Made by a program: the position numbers and the translations under genes
The notes under the pieces: model-generated
The model's input: the letters and a program-made list of their open reading frames with translations, nothing else
The model's database searches: none
What the model was told of the DNA's origin: nothing
Assembly (NCBI RefSeq): GCF_014133895.1
Contig: NC_050729.1
Span: 1,116,001 to 1,180,000 of the forward strand
DNA length: 64,000 nucleotides
Direction: 5' to 3'
DNA from: Torulaspora globosa
Lineage: Eukaryota > Ascomycota > Saccharomycetes > Saccharomycetales > Saccharomycetaceae
Shown: positions 46,501 through 56,800 of the stretch, in pieces
How positions within the stretch are numbered: the stretch's first letter is position 1
Layout: every line of letters begins with the position of its first letter

Positions 46501-47078
46501 ATAAACGGCACTGGGGACGAATATGACGTATTCTTTGGAATATAATCACTTTCTACGCAAATAAAATCATTCTTTACGTAGTACAATCACTCTCCACGGA
46601 ACGCACTTCTAGCCGCTGATGACCTAGCCAATTCATGATGTGATCTATTAGCAAGATCGTATATAGGAGCTACGACAAGTTACTTCTGGGAATGAGAACA
46701 CGAAATCATTTCTCCTCTCTAAATTCGCTGTCTGAGTAAATTGAAACGTACAACGGTGAATCTCCAGTACTGCTGGACATGCGTCAGTGATTTCTGGCTC
46801 AGTTTCCTCAACATAAATCCACTGCTCTAGCGAAATATCATCACTTTTCTGCAAGCCATGACGCATTTTAAAAACACTTGAGCCGGTTACGAAGCACCAT
46901 TGTACTTCTTAGTTTAGTCTTGCGGTAAGAACCTATTGTTCGACACTCCCTTGCTACATGTGCTTCTTTCTAGCCCTAACCGATCAAAGCCACTTAAGCT
47001 ATGCTATTGAGGGATTAGACATGGTGAAATGGAAGGGATGAAGTTGTTAATAGAAGTCAAGTTTTATCGTTCCACTTA
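46500..47078. other. Spacer between units 3 and 4
   Basis: About 580 bp without recognised content. A 72-codon ATG frame on minus (46648-46866) has no similarity I can name, and I do not call it a gene. Possibly further retroelement debris. Confidence 0.35.
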
Positions 47079-47330
47079 TTACTTAACGTTTTCGTGTTTG
47101 TAGTTGTCCAATGAAGCATTAGAATAACCACCAATGCTAGCACTGGCAGCCACAGCAGGAGGAGCATCTTTATAACATCCTGCTAGACTCGCTCTGCGCT
47201 TCCGCTTCTGCAGGCTCTGTCGGCGTGTCTTCCACAATCCGATCTGACATACAGTATTCACTACCAATTGGTGATGTTTACGATGGAAACCTTGTCCTAA
47301 TAGCTCCCGACCGGGTCCCTTTATAGATGT
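47079..47330 (-). pseudogene. Small membrane protein family copy 4, broken
   Basis: Minus strand reads EDTPTEPAEAEAQ then, after a stop and frame change, LLLWLPVLALVVIL, matching the acidic segment and membrane span of copy 2. The start and the conserved C-terminal tail are gone. A remnant of the upstream repeat (AATAGCTC and a TTTATAG run) lies at about 47283-47330. Confidence 0.65.
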
Positions 47331-47530
47331 CCCCAGCTCGCTACCAGTGGGTCAGGACCGATATGCTATCGCCCATATCCGAATAACGATATAGGTCTTA
47401 GCTAGACCTATATTTAGGTACCAGCAAGGCCAAGACATACTACTGCATCCTGCCAAGCAGAGAAGGAATCCTGGAATCCTATTGCAAGTTTGAGCTTTAT
47501 AGCTTTAGCTACTTTTATGAATACCAGCTT

Positions 47531-47559
47531 AAAATTTTCAGTTAATCTCATCTCATCGC
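47531..47559 (+). promoter_or_regulatory. RRPE and PAC elements upstream of RIX1
   Basis: AAAATTTTCA at 47531-47540 and CTCATCGC at 47552-47559, 81-109 bp before the RIX1 ATG. Same order and spacing as at UTP9. Confidence 0.8.
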
Positions 47560-47639
47560 TTGACTATATGCAATACAAATCGTACTAGACAAACAAAGTT
47601 GTCTTGGCAGGGACTCTGAATACTCCAAGAGTAATTGCA

Positions 47640-50039
47640 ATGAGTGCTGCTGTTCTGCCAATCAAAGAATTGGCCACGAGACTTGAAGGATCTGACGATC
47701 CCGAGTTTATCACACTGCTAGGCTGTTTGCGATCTCCACGGTACGTAGATGAGCGATTACTCAAATCGGACCTCAGCCTGCTGGCTGCTAAGACTTTGGC
47801 ATTGTTGAGATCTAGTCAGGATGCCACTGTTTGGCGTGGCTGTCATACGAGCGTGGTGATCTGCTCTTACAATCCATTGGTGTTGTGTGGTCATGGAGGC
47901 CAGCTGCTGGCTGCGATTTATTCGAAACTTGAACATAAAGTTGAATACTACTCATCAGCTGTCCAGACGCCACAGTCTGCAGTGTTGTTGCAAGCATTGG
48001 TTTACGCTTTGGGGAGCTTGATCAACCTGATGCGAGGCAAGCCGGCTTTATCGAGAGAAAGCCTCGTTCCTCAACTGAAGGTTATCATTCCGTTGCTCGT
48101 GAAATTGGCTCGATTGGAACCGAAACTGGCGTTGCCCGTTTTGAAGACACTACTTTACAAGAACACCACGACTTTCAGGCCCTTTGCGAGCAAGTTTCGG
48201 GCGGTCCTTTCAGAGCTTCTTATCAAGGAATATGAGCTCTGCGACAAAGAAACTCAGCGTTTGATCTGCGATAACTTTGCTTATCTGCATCTGATCAGGC
48301 TGGCTCCTTCCAACGGCGCAGATGAGACTCAAGCTCATCACAAGACGTACCAAGACGATACTTGGAAGATGGGTATTTTCTCAGTTCTGGCTAAATTTAA
48401 GCCTATCCTCGATCTTTGCGGCGAGTTCTTGGATTTGGAGCAAGACAAAGAAATTCAAAAGCTGATTCAGAGTCTCAATGTAACCGAAGAAGGTGCCAAT
48501 GCAGGCGACTTTTTGCCTGGCCTAAAACTAGACATGAATTCCCCTTTGACTTTATGGGAAGCTCCACGTCGCTTGTCTCTGCTGCTCGACTTGCTGTCAT
48601 CATTCATGACTTTACCAACACCTTATCCAGTTAGAGTGCCTTTGGGTCTCTGCATTTCGATCGCAGAGGGACTTTTAAGCATGACGAGTAATTATCTACC
48701 TCTGAAGCGTGATGTTCGCAGAGATTCTGGGCTTACTTCTGTCATTGAAGACATTCTTCCTCAGATTCAGTTTGTTGGTGTTCGCTTGCTATCAAACATC
48801 AGTCAAACCTACGGTAAACTATGCCTGTCGCTGCTGCCTTCCATTTTGAGTTCTCTAGAATTGTTCATACCACTCCAGCAAAAATCAAGCAGGATTGACC
48901 TTCAGAAATGTGTCTCATTAAAGTATGAGTTTATGACACTATTCTCTTTGGTCACTACATTTCTGTCTCACACGGGACATCAACTGAACGAGGTTGGCTT
49001 GATTAAAAAACTGGTGGACGTATCGTTGCATCTCACAGAAGACCATTCTGCCCTAGATTTTAGTGCCAGTCGAGACATCAAGGCAATTCGGAATAAAGAT
49101 TCTAAACAAAAGCAGAAGAAGGAGCATTCAAACGCGTCAATTTCAGACCTCTACGTACAGCCAGAGAGTTTCAGATTCAAATGCTCTGAGCGCTGCCTGT
49201 TTGAAATCAACCGTTTCTTGCAAGTTATTGTGAGCAATTGGAAATTGCCCACCAATGAGCATCTGAAAATTCTGAAATACACCATTTCCACAGCCGTCAA
49301 GTGGAAAGAGCAAAGGGGTTACGTTCCAGAGTCATACGTTAAACTGCTTAGAGCGGAAGTACTAAACCCTGGCGCAGAGCGCGTCTCTATATTGCCAATA
49401 GCCGTCTCTCTTTTGAATAACGCAAACGATGATATTTTCGATCTCTTATGCCATCCAAGGTTGCCAATGAGCTTGGTTCATAATGTGAAATTAGCTACCC
49501 CTATGACCGAAGAGCCAATTGAAGAGATTTATGAACATATTCCAACCGAAGCCGACGAAGATCAATCACCACGCTCACTCCCCACCGCTGCTGAAACAGA
49601 CCCCGTTGTAGAGGAAATTAAGCCACCAGCCGATGAGAGACGGGAGCCATCGAAGCACTCTAATGCCGCTTTCAATGAAAGTGTCGCGGAAAATCGGTCT
49701 TCATCAGACATTCCAGCTGTGTCTATTGTTGAAGAAGTATCCGATACAACAGACGTCAGAAAAAGAGAGTTCGACGTTGAGGGTGCGCCATCATTCTTCA
49801 CAAAGCGCACCAAAATCGGTGCAGATGAAACAAGGGCATCCTCAGCCATCTCTGAAGTCGTCACCGTTGAGATTTCAGGCGAAAAGGACCTCAATGCTGC
49901 CGATTCGAAGAGCATGGAGGAAAGTACGATAAAAGAAAGCAACCCCGCTTCAGATGGGGATTCCGACTTTGAAATGCCAACCATCAACGTCAGTGAGGAT
50001 GAGGACGACAAGGAAGATAGTGAAGATGAAGATGCTTAA
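47640..50039 (+). CDS. RIX1: Pre-60S assembly factor Rix1
   Basis: 799 residues from the first ATG, 47640 (S. cerevisiae Rix1 is 763). Helical-repeat protein with conserved stretches WRGCHTSVVICSYNPLVLC, HGGQLLAAIYSKLE, TTTFRPFASKFRAVL, NFAYLHLIRL and LPTPYPVRVPLG. The C-terminal ~170 residues are low-complexity and acidic. Known role: with Ipi1, Ipi3 and Rea1 it remodels the pre-60S particle for ITS2 processing; orthologue of PELP1. The RRPE/PAC promoter fits. Its stop is 12 bp from that of the convergent MCM22. Confidence 0.93.
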   Translation: MSAAVLPIKELATRLEGSDDPEFITLLGCLRSPRYVDERLLKSDLSLLAAKTLALLRSSQDATVWRGCHTSVVICSYNPLVLCGHGGQLLAAIYSKLEHKVEYYSSAVQTPQSAVLLQALVYALGSLINLMRGKPALSRESLVPQLKVIIPLLVKLARLEPKLALPVLKTLLYKNTTTFRPFASKFRAVLSELLIKEYELCDKETQRLICDNFAYLHLIRLAPSNGADETQAHHKTYQDDTWKMGIFSVLAKFKPILDLCGEFLDLEQDKEIQKLIQSLNVTEEGANAGDFLPGLKLDMNSPLTLWEAPRRLSLLLDLLSSFMTLPTPYPVRVPLGLCISIAEGLLSMTSNYLPLKRDVRRDSGLTSVIEDILPQIQFVGVRLLSNISQTYGKLCLSLLPSILSSLELFIPLQQKSSRIDLQKCVSLKYEFMTLFSLVTTFLSHTGHQLNEVGLIKKLVDVSLHLTEDHSALDFSASRDIKAIRNKDSKQKQKKEHSNASISDLYVQPESFRFKCSERCLFEINRFLQVIVSNWKLPTNEHLKILKYTISTAVKWKEQRGYVPESYVKLLRAEVLNPGAERVSILPIAVSLLNNANDDIFDLLCHPRLPMSLVHNVKLATPMTEEPIEEIYEHIPTEADEDQSPRSLPTAAETDPVVEEIKPPADERREPSKHSNAAFNESVAENRSSSDIPAVSIVEEVSDTTDVRKREFDVEGAPSFFTKRTKIGADETRASSAISEVVTVEISGEKDLNAADSKSMEESTIKESNPASDGDSDFEMPTINVSEDEDDKEDSEDEDA

Positions 50040-50051
50040 ATATTGGCTCGT

Positions 50052-50750
50052 CTATGAGAGATCGTAACTAGCGAAGTCCAGCAGCTTGACATGTCGTACA
50101 TTATTTGGGGATTCAGACACTGTGACAAGATTGCTACGTAGGAGTAACCGGAAGAGTTTCTTGCTGCACTTGTGGAAATCGGCGACTTCAAGTGTGTCAT
50201 CGTGGCTAAGAAGCCTCCTGATAAGTGTGAAAACTTCCTCCGACAGATCATTCCCCGCTTGTTCTGCGTCTACCATATCTACAGATAGAATATTTTTAAC
50301 GAACGTCTCCAAGCTACTGTGCAGCTGGCGATTAAGTTCTTCTGGTGTTTTCGGCCTTTCCCTCTCGCTCGTTAGCGCCATAGTTTCTAACTTGCGGTTC
50401 AGTAAATCAATCAAAACGATCAGATCATTATTTATGTCCTTCTGGTCTCTTATCATCTGTCCAAGTTCGATTAGATGTTTCTCCTTTTCATTAATCCACG
50501 CCTTGGTTGATTCCAGACGTGTTGTTTGGCTGACAGACGCCAAACTGAGGCCGATAGGATCAGATCTATCCGGCCGAAACAGTGGCTTTGATAATAGGTC
50601 TTTCCAGTCGCCTTTGGGTTCAATGGCTTCTGGGATTTCATCGGTAGCATTTCGCACCTGCTTTAACAGATCCCGCTTCAGGTGTATGTGGCTTTCCAAA
50701 CTTTCTATGTACGCTTGGAGCGCGTCTTCAGAGCTGATTGAACGCTCCAT
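50052..50750 (-). CDS. MCM22: Kinetochore Ctf19-complex protein Mcm22
   Basis: 232 residues (S. cerevisiae Mcm22 is 239). Mostly helical with a central coiled coil (WINEKEKHLIELGQMI, then LIVLIDLLNRKLETM) and a C-terminal globular end. Similarity to S. cerevisiae is modest; identification leans on length, coiled-coil layout and position between SGM1 and TIM8 on the chromosome X track. Orthologue of CENP-K, in the inner kinetochore with Ctf3 and Mcm16. Confidence 0.82.
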   Translation of the reverse strand: MERSISSEDALQAYIESLESHIHLKRDLLKQVRNATDEIPEAIEPKGDWKDLLSKPLFRPDRSDPIGLSLASVSQTTRLESTKAWINEKEKHLIELGQMIRDQKDINNDLIVLIDLLNRKLETMALTSERERPKTPEELNRQLHSSLETFVKNILSVDMVDAEQAGNDLSEEVFTLIRRLLSHDDTLEVADFHKCSKKLFRLLLRSNLVTVSESPNNVRHVKLLDFASYDLS

Positions 50751-50947
50751 TGATGCTGATATCCCAGCTCTTTGACAGACAATTGATCGTCGGATCTGTA
50801 GTCATCTTCAATAAAGTGCTAGCGAATTCGTTAGGTTTAGTCGTTACTGGTGACCGTAATTGAAAAATTCATTAATCATGTTAAACCAGCTTAATAGGCT
50901 TTACTGAAGTAAGTTCATAAGACATTGCTCGCCTAACTGACCTCTAG

Positions 50948-51211
50948 ATGTCGTCATTCTCCCCAGCGGACCTAAGCAGCCTAGATGAAAACTCCAAAAA
51001 GGAGATTGCAACCTTTTTGGAAGCCGAGAACTCCAAGCAAAAGGTGCAACTGTCGATCCACCAGTTCACTAATACTTGCTTCAAGCAATGTGTAACATCA
51101 GTCAGTAATGCGGAACTCAGTTCGCAGGAGGAGCAATGTCTGAATAATTGCGTCAACAGGTTCCTCGACACCAACATCAGAATCGTGAAGAGCCTGCAGA
51201 GCATTCAATAA
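50948..51211 (+). CDS. TIM8: Mitochondrial intermembrane-space chaperone Tim8
   Basis: 87 residues, the usual length. Twin CX3C motifs at Cys44/Cys48 (CFKQC) and Cys64/Cys68 (CLNNC), separated by 15 residues, define the small Tim family; the flanking sequence matches Tim8. Forms a hexamer with Tim13 to carry hydrophobic precursors, such as Tim23, across the intermembrane space. Divergent from MCM22 and convergent with TTI2, as on chromosome X. Confidence 0.95.
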   Translation: MSSFSPADLSSLDENSKKEIATFLEAENSKQKVQLSIHQFTNTCFKQCVTSVSNAELSSQEEQCLNNCVNRFLDTNIRIVKSLQSIQ

Positions 51212-51264
51212 TGTGTTGATTTGTAAAACCGTTTAGTCAACCTGTATATGTTAAAGTGAAATTT

Positions 51265-52509
51265 TTAGTCCCGACTGAATAATTCTCCCACGTCTTTAAC
51301 CCTGGTGAGTTCTAGCTTATCATCTGTGAAATCGCAACCCTTCTCCTCCAGAGCCCGAACTAGCTCTCTAAGCTTGCCGGCCAATGGGACTGTTAGTTTA
51401 CCCTCTTGCTTGCATTTGTGCAACAGTATCGCAATGAGAGCCAGGAAGTCATACTTGTGAGCCACCACTCTATCCGAAGGACAGACGGACAAGAGCACTT
51501 CCAAACAAGCAATGATTCTATCGAGAATATCTTCAAACGATGTTACAAAGGGATCTCTGACGAGATACTCTCCCAGTGTGTAGATGACTCGCGATAAGTA
51601 GTAAAGCGTGGTCTCTCCCAGCTTTTGTAATTGATCCTTCAAAGTTTCGAGTACAAAAATAGTCAATGTTTCGCTTGTCATGTTGATCCTTGGCATCACT
51701 TGCTGGAGAATTAATTCAGACATAAAGTCACCCAGGCGTCTTCGGTATTCTGCTGGTTTTCCCTTGAATTGTAGCAGATACAGAGCATCTAGAGTAGGAA
51801 ACACTTCTTTCCACACCCTTATACACTCTTCCGCAGAGTGTACCGGAGGCATGTAATAGCACATATTCTTCAGAATAGGCTCATATAATTTGAATAGCCC
51901 AGTGTCTTCAAATGATATCCAATGCTTCTCATCTTGGAAAACGCTCTCCAAGAAGGTCTTCAAAAGAAGAACTCCTTTTAACTTTATCCCCACGAGGTCG
52001 CTTGTATCGTCCAGGAGATTTAAAATCCCTGGTGTTATCCACCATAGATTTCCCGACAGTTGGCGATGGCGTAGATGTAGAAGAATAACGTAAAACAGTG
52101 GTATACTCTTCGCTTCGCCGTTCTGCTTCCACTTTCTTCGGCTTTCATCTGATTTGAAGGAGAACCCGGTGCTAGGCCTCAATCCAGGTCTCTTGACGTC
52201 CCTCTGAACCTCTGTACGTAAGAGCAGTGGTTGAACGCTGTCAATGAGCGAATCGACAATCTGATCTCTCGAAGATTCATCCTTGTTGATTAGTCTATCA
52301 ATTGTCCTGAGGGAGAGCTTCCCAATGCCATTTTCGTTCAGCGCAAGGTAGGAAAGATTGAGCACCACATCGGTTACGACATCTTCTGGCAATTCTTCAA
52401 TTCGCAAGTCACAGATCTCTTTCAGCTCAGATTCTGAAATGTTGGGCAGTTGATTCCATTGAAATCTGGAAATAAATGCTTGCACCTTGTCAGGCGTGGC
52501 CATCTTCAA
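51265..52509 (-). CDS. TTI2: TTT complex subunit Tti2
   Basis: 414 residues (S. cerevisiae Tti2 is 421). All-helical. Recognisable blocks: ESIPLFYVILLHLR-like (FYVILLHLRHRQLSGNLWW), a MCYYMPPVHSAEECIRVW stretch and the C-terminal DVGEL. Met3 (52503) is an alternative start. Known role: with Tel2 and Tti1 it helps Hsp90 fold PI3-kinase-like kinases (TOR, Mec1, Tel1, Tra1). Position between TIM8 and the AIM18/MET5 pair agrees with YJR136C. Confidence 0.9.
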   Translation of the reverse strand: MKMATPDKVQAFISRFQWNQLPNISESELKEICDLRIEELPEDVVTDVVLNLSYLALNENGIGKLSLRTIDRLINKDESSRDQIVDSLIDSVQPLLLRTEVQRDVKRPGLRPSTGFSFKSDESRRKWKQNGEAKSIPLFYVILLHLRHRQLSGNLWWITPGILNLLDDTSDLVGIKLKGVLLLKTFLESVFQDEKHWISFEDTGLFKLYEPILKNMCYYMPPVHSAEECIRVWKEVFPTLDALYLLQFKGKPAEYRRRLGDFMSELILQQVMPRINMTSETLTIFVLETLKDQLQKLGETTLYYLSRVIYTLGEYLVRDPFVTSFEDILDRIIACLEVLLSVCPSDRVVAHKYDFLALIAILLHKCKQEGKLTVPLAGKLRELVRALEEKGCDFTDDKLELTRVKDVGELFSRD

Positions 52510-52683
52510 TGCGTTCTATCAAGGCAGTGATATGTTGGTTGACCGGAGCTTAAGTAACTAAGTCTTTAAATGGCCGCTAGCGATGGTAACAAAGAAGTGG
52601 TGAAGAACTAAGTAAAGGTGAATCGACTATAGACGAATCAATGTATATAATGTCCAATTGGATGGGTCTCGATCGCCATCTAC

Positions 52684-53625
52684 TCATACCATCGCAGCGA
52701 GGTGCGATGCTACTGATTCCTTTGCACTCGGTGACAAAGGCTTTGGACCACTCATATATTGGCTGAAGAGCAACTTACCGACAAGCGGTTCTTGGACACG
52801 CCCCATCGTGGTCACTTGGTCTTTCTTCCTGTTGAAGTAGAAGAACTGCAGTCCTCCGTTGGCTTGCAGTTCCACCACCAGATCGTCATCCTTAGCGATT
52901 CTGCCTTTTTCGCTGAAGGCCTGCTTCAGCTCATCAAGCCCTGCAGACAGCACTTCTTGGTTATTCTTGGCTTCAGGATGGTTTAGTATCGTTCTGATGA
53001 ACCCATCTCTCAGGTGATTGAAGTCTGTATTTCTGATCGGTGTCAATTTGGCAGCCATTCTCACACCGCTGTCCAGGAGATTTCCAATCAACAACGTCGA
53101 TTTCTCTGGGTCGTCTAGGGCCTGCTTGACGTTCTCCTTGTGTGATCTGGATGCGTCAGTGTCTATGAAGGCGGTTGTCAGGAACTTGGAATCGAGGACA
53201 TCCGCAACCAGATGTCTATCCTGGTCCGCAATGTATATGCCCAATGCATACACTTTGAATGAAATAAATGTCACAGATCTAAAGCCATAGCCCAACATGC
53301 TGAATTCGGTGGAAAGAGGCAACTTTGGCGGTCCCAGTCTGACCGGAAAGGGAGTCACCGCACTATCGACGTTGACAGTAGCCTCGCCATCATCCCAGAC
53401 ATTGGCGTCGTTGTGAAGCTTTCCCAGATTAGCTAGCGCTACGATACCACAGCCTCCCAAGGCTAACGCAATCGCCAGATTCGAGTACTTGTTAGCTGTT
53501 CTCGAGAGATGCCCCTGAGTCCTGCTGGAGGATAGTTTCCTGGCATACCTAATACTGGGGTTGAATATGCTGAAGGACCGTCCTGCCTTCAAGGGTGCTT
53601 GTCTTAGGATATTCCTCGAAAACAT
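52684..53625 (-). CDS. AIM18: Mitochondrial chalcone-isomerase-like protein (AIM18/AIM46 ancestor)
   Basis: 313 residues. N-terminal basic presequence ([19 protein letters not shown]), a short hydrophobic segment [18 protein letters not shown], then the chalcone isomerase-like domain: [42 protein letters not shown] and [19 protein letters not shown]. cerevisiae has adjacent tandem copies AIM18 (YHR198C) and AIM46 (YHR199C); only one is present here, so the tandem duplication is younger or one copy was lost. Function in yeast is unclear; fungal homologues bind haem or fatty acids rather than flavonoids. Confidence 0.9.
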   Translation of the reverse strand: MFSRNILRQAPLKAGRSFSIFNPSIRYARKLSSSRTQGHLSRTANKYSNLAIALALGGCGIVALANLGKLHNDANVWDDGEATVNVDSAVTPFPVRLGPPKLPLSTEFSMLGYGFRSVTFISFKVYALGIYIADQDRHLVADVLDSKFLTTAFIDTDASRSHKENVKQALDDPEKSTLLIGNLLDSGVRMAAKLTPIRNTDFNHLRDGFIRTILNHPEAKNNQEVLSAGLDELKQAFSEKGRIAKDDDLVVELQANGGLQFFYFNRKKDQVTTMGRVQEPLVGKLLFSQYMSGPKPLSPSAKESVASHLAAMV

Positions 53626-53892
53626 GGTTCAACTTTCGAGCTCACTCTCTAGATCTTGGCAAACCCATTCCCCGTAAGTAATAGCAGTGCTTTGAATTTC
53701 GGACCGCATAAGACCCGCATTATATATCGCCTTGAAACTTAAGAGAAGTCTATAGTAAACGCTAGTATTGTCGATTATGAATGCCTTCAAGACAGCCAAG
53801 GTCAAACAGTTCTATCATCTTAAGATAAGTCAAGCATATTGCTTAAACTAATAAATACACTATCGTCACAGTTAGCAGGACCAAGCCAGTTT

Positions 53893-56800
53893 TCAAAGAG
53901 CTTCTTCTGCGACGTCGTCATGGAAATACTTCCCTTCAGTGGTTGGTTTGATCAGTCCAACTCTTATCACGAAATCACCGAAATGCTCGCCCTCATTTCT
54001 CTCTAAAGCCCATCTTCTGAAGAGGTCAGTCAAGATCGTCACAATCTCGTGCTCCTTAATGGAAGCCCGATAAAGCTTGTTTAATCTTTGCCCATGGAAA
54101 CCGCCACCAAGCATCATATTGTATGTGTCCGGAGCTTTACCAATTAGAGCAACCTCTGCCAGCCAGGGACGGGCACAACCGTTCGGACAGCCAGTCATTC
54201 TCATAACGACAGAATCGTGGCGGAGACCGTATTCCTCCAGGATATTTTCCAGCTTTGTAATCAATAATGGCATATAACGCTCAGATTCCGCCATGGCCAG
54301 CCCACAAGTTGGTAAGCCGACACAGGAAGCAGAGCTCAACCTCAATCCACTGAAGTCTGTATTGTCTAGGTTGTATCGCTTCATGATTTTCTTGTATTCA
54401 TCAAGATGCTCGTCCTTGATACCGCAAATCAAAGCGTGCTGATTACCGGTCAACCTGAAGTGGCCTGATTTATTCTTTTGCATTAGCTGAGCGATCTTCC
54501 GGAACCCTGTCTTCTGTGCTAGGTTAACAGTGTCCTCTACTCTTCCGTTCTCAACAAACACAGTGAAATGGTTCAGCCCTGTCTCATCCTTCACCCAGCC
54601 AAAGTAGTCCTGATTGGAGTCTATTTGATAAGCTTTCTCAGGAAGAAACTTCTTACCGGTTATTTCTTCGACCTTCTTCTTGAATACATCAGGTCCCATA
54701 TCGTCAACGGTGTATTTTAAACGAGCGTGTTTACGGTTCTCACGGTCACCATTGTCTCTTTGTACAATCATTACGGCTTCAATAGCGGGAATGGTATCCT
54801 GGACTGAGACGAAACCAAATGAGGACCCTAACCTGGGATAAGTCTTCTTGTTGTTATGCGTTGTACCCATACCACCACCAACGTACATATTGAAACCAGT
54901 CAGTTGTTGGTTATTGTCTATGATAGCGATCAAACCAACGTCACTAGCCCAAACGTCCACATCATTGTAAGGGGGGACTGTGATATTGACCTTAAACTTT
55001 CTTGGCAAATAAACATTGGTGTACAGTGGTTCAACATCAACCAAGGCGTTACCACCCACTAACGTCTTCTTCTTTGTGGGGCCTTCCTTTCTGTTCTCAA
55101 AAATCGAAGACCAGTCATCGTTGTAATCACGTTCATCGGTACCGCTCAACCAAATCTCATGATAAGCAGTCGTCTTTGGTAAAAAGAATTCTGAGATTTT
55201 GGCTCCAATTTCTGAAACTTGAGCATGAACCTTGGCGTTGCCAGGTAGAGCCGAAACCATGACGTTTCTATTGACATCACCACAAGCCGCCAAAGTATCC
55301 ATCAAGGTTGAGTTCATGGCCCTAATAGTATGCTTCAAGTTCCTTTTAACAACGCCATGCAACTGAAAGGTAGCTCTAGTAGTCAGCTTGATGGTACCGT
55401 TTCCGGTCTCGTCGGAAAGACGATCAAGAACCAACCATTGTTCTGGAGTAGCGATACCGCCTGGCAACCTGACTCTAGCCATGAAAATGTAGTACGGTTC
55501 CAGACCTTGAGCCTTACGGGTCTCACGTATATCACGGTCATCCTGCATATAAATACCATGGAATTTAGTTAACTGCTGATCATATGCATGAATTGCACCA
55601 GTTGATTCGTCAGCCAACCCTTCCACGATCGTGCCCCTCAAAAAGTTCGATGCAAGTTTCATATCTTCATTATTCCAAGGTTTTGGCTCATCAGGTACTG
55701 CAGCATTTGCTACGCCGAGCGCCTTCCATAGTTCAGCTTCCCATGGACCATATCCCGTATGATACCCATCGGCGTCCTGATCATCTCCTAAGCCGAGATC
55801 AAGAAGGGGCTTAGCAGTCAACAATTCTAAGCGCTTGAAAAGTTGTGTAGCTGGTCTGTTGTAGTAATGCTTGTCTTCCTTGCGCGGCCAATATTGGGAG
55901 TCACCTAAACCGAAAACACCAAAATTCAGTGATGCTAAGTCTAAATCTGTTGTAGACTTGATGAAGTCCCAGAAAGCTTTACCGTCCTGGGGAAATTCAC
56001 CTTGTCCGGCGGTGGAAGTGATAAATATAACGTTTTCTTCACCAGGCAGTTCCTCAAATATGATATCCTCCATCGATAAGACAGTGGATTTCAAACCTCG
56101 TGCAGCTGCGCGCGTCCCCAATCTCTTAGCTAGTGCCGATGCATTGCCACCATCAGAAGCATAATAAATGTGCAAAGGAGGGCCAGATAAACCGTCTAAC
56201 AGCTGATCATACGCTAACTTACTTCTCTTCTCTTGTTTGGCAGTGATAACGTCACTAGCTGATTGCTTCAAGTTTCTAGCTAGATCTGGATCTCTCTTGG
56301 AGAGAAGGGTCAATTTGTTCTCGCGATCCAAGAAATTTTGGAGCTCCCTTTTGATTACTGCGGAGTCAAGCTTGAACTTTTCCTCCTCATCTGCAATACT
56401 TGGATTATACCTGTATAGAGGCCAGTATCCAGATTCCACAGCATTCTTGGTTTCTTTCAAAACTTCTATAGGTGTATCCGTCTCAGAACGATAAGGTAGA
56501 TAAGCCAAAACAATTGAAGGTCCGTTGAATTTTGAAGCTTCTATCAGTGCTGTTAGGAGCTGAGTGTATGACGAATAAACAGCCACAGATGCAACATAGA
56601 CATCGCCAGCATTCATTGCATACAGGCCAACATCTTTCTTCCTCCTATGGGAGTTACTGACATCCTTGTAAGGTTCCGAATCTATTAGAAGAATATTCAA
56701 GTTCTTCTTAGAAAATAACGTTTGATGAACACCTGAATTGCCCAAATCATACGACCAGGCATCGGAACCAATCAGCCAGCGTGATTTAAATGAGTAATCA

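Noticed and set aside
46648..46866. 72-codon minus-strand frame in the spacer of unit 3
   Set aside because: No repeat copy, no similarity and no promoter signal recognised; kept only as part of the spacer description.
41690..47330. Intact Ty3/gypsy retrotransposon
   Set aside because: No long terminal repeats, primer-binding site or uninterrupted pol frame; every domain is frameshifted, and the catalytic YLDD is destroyed.
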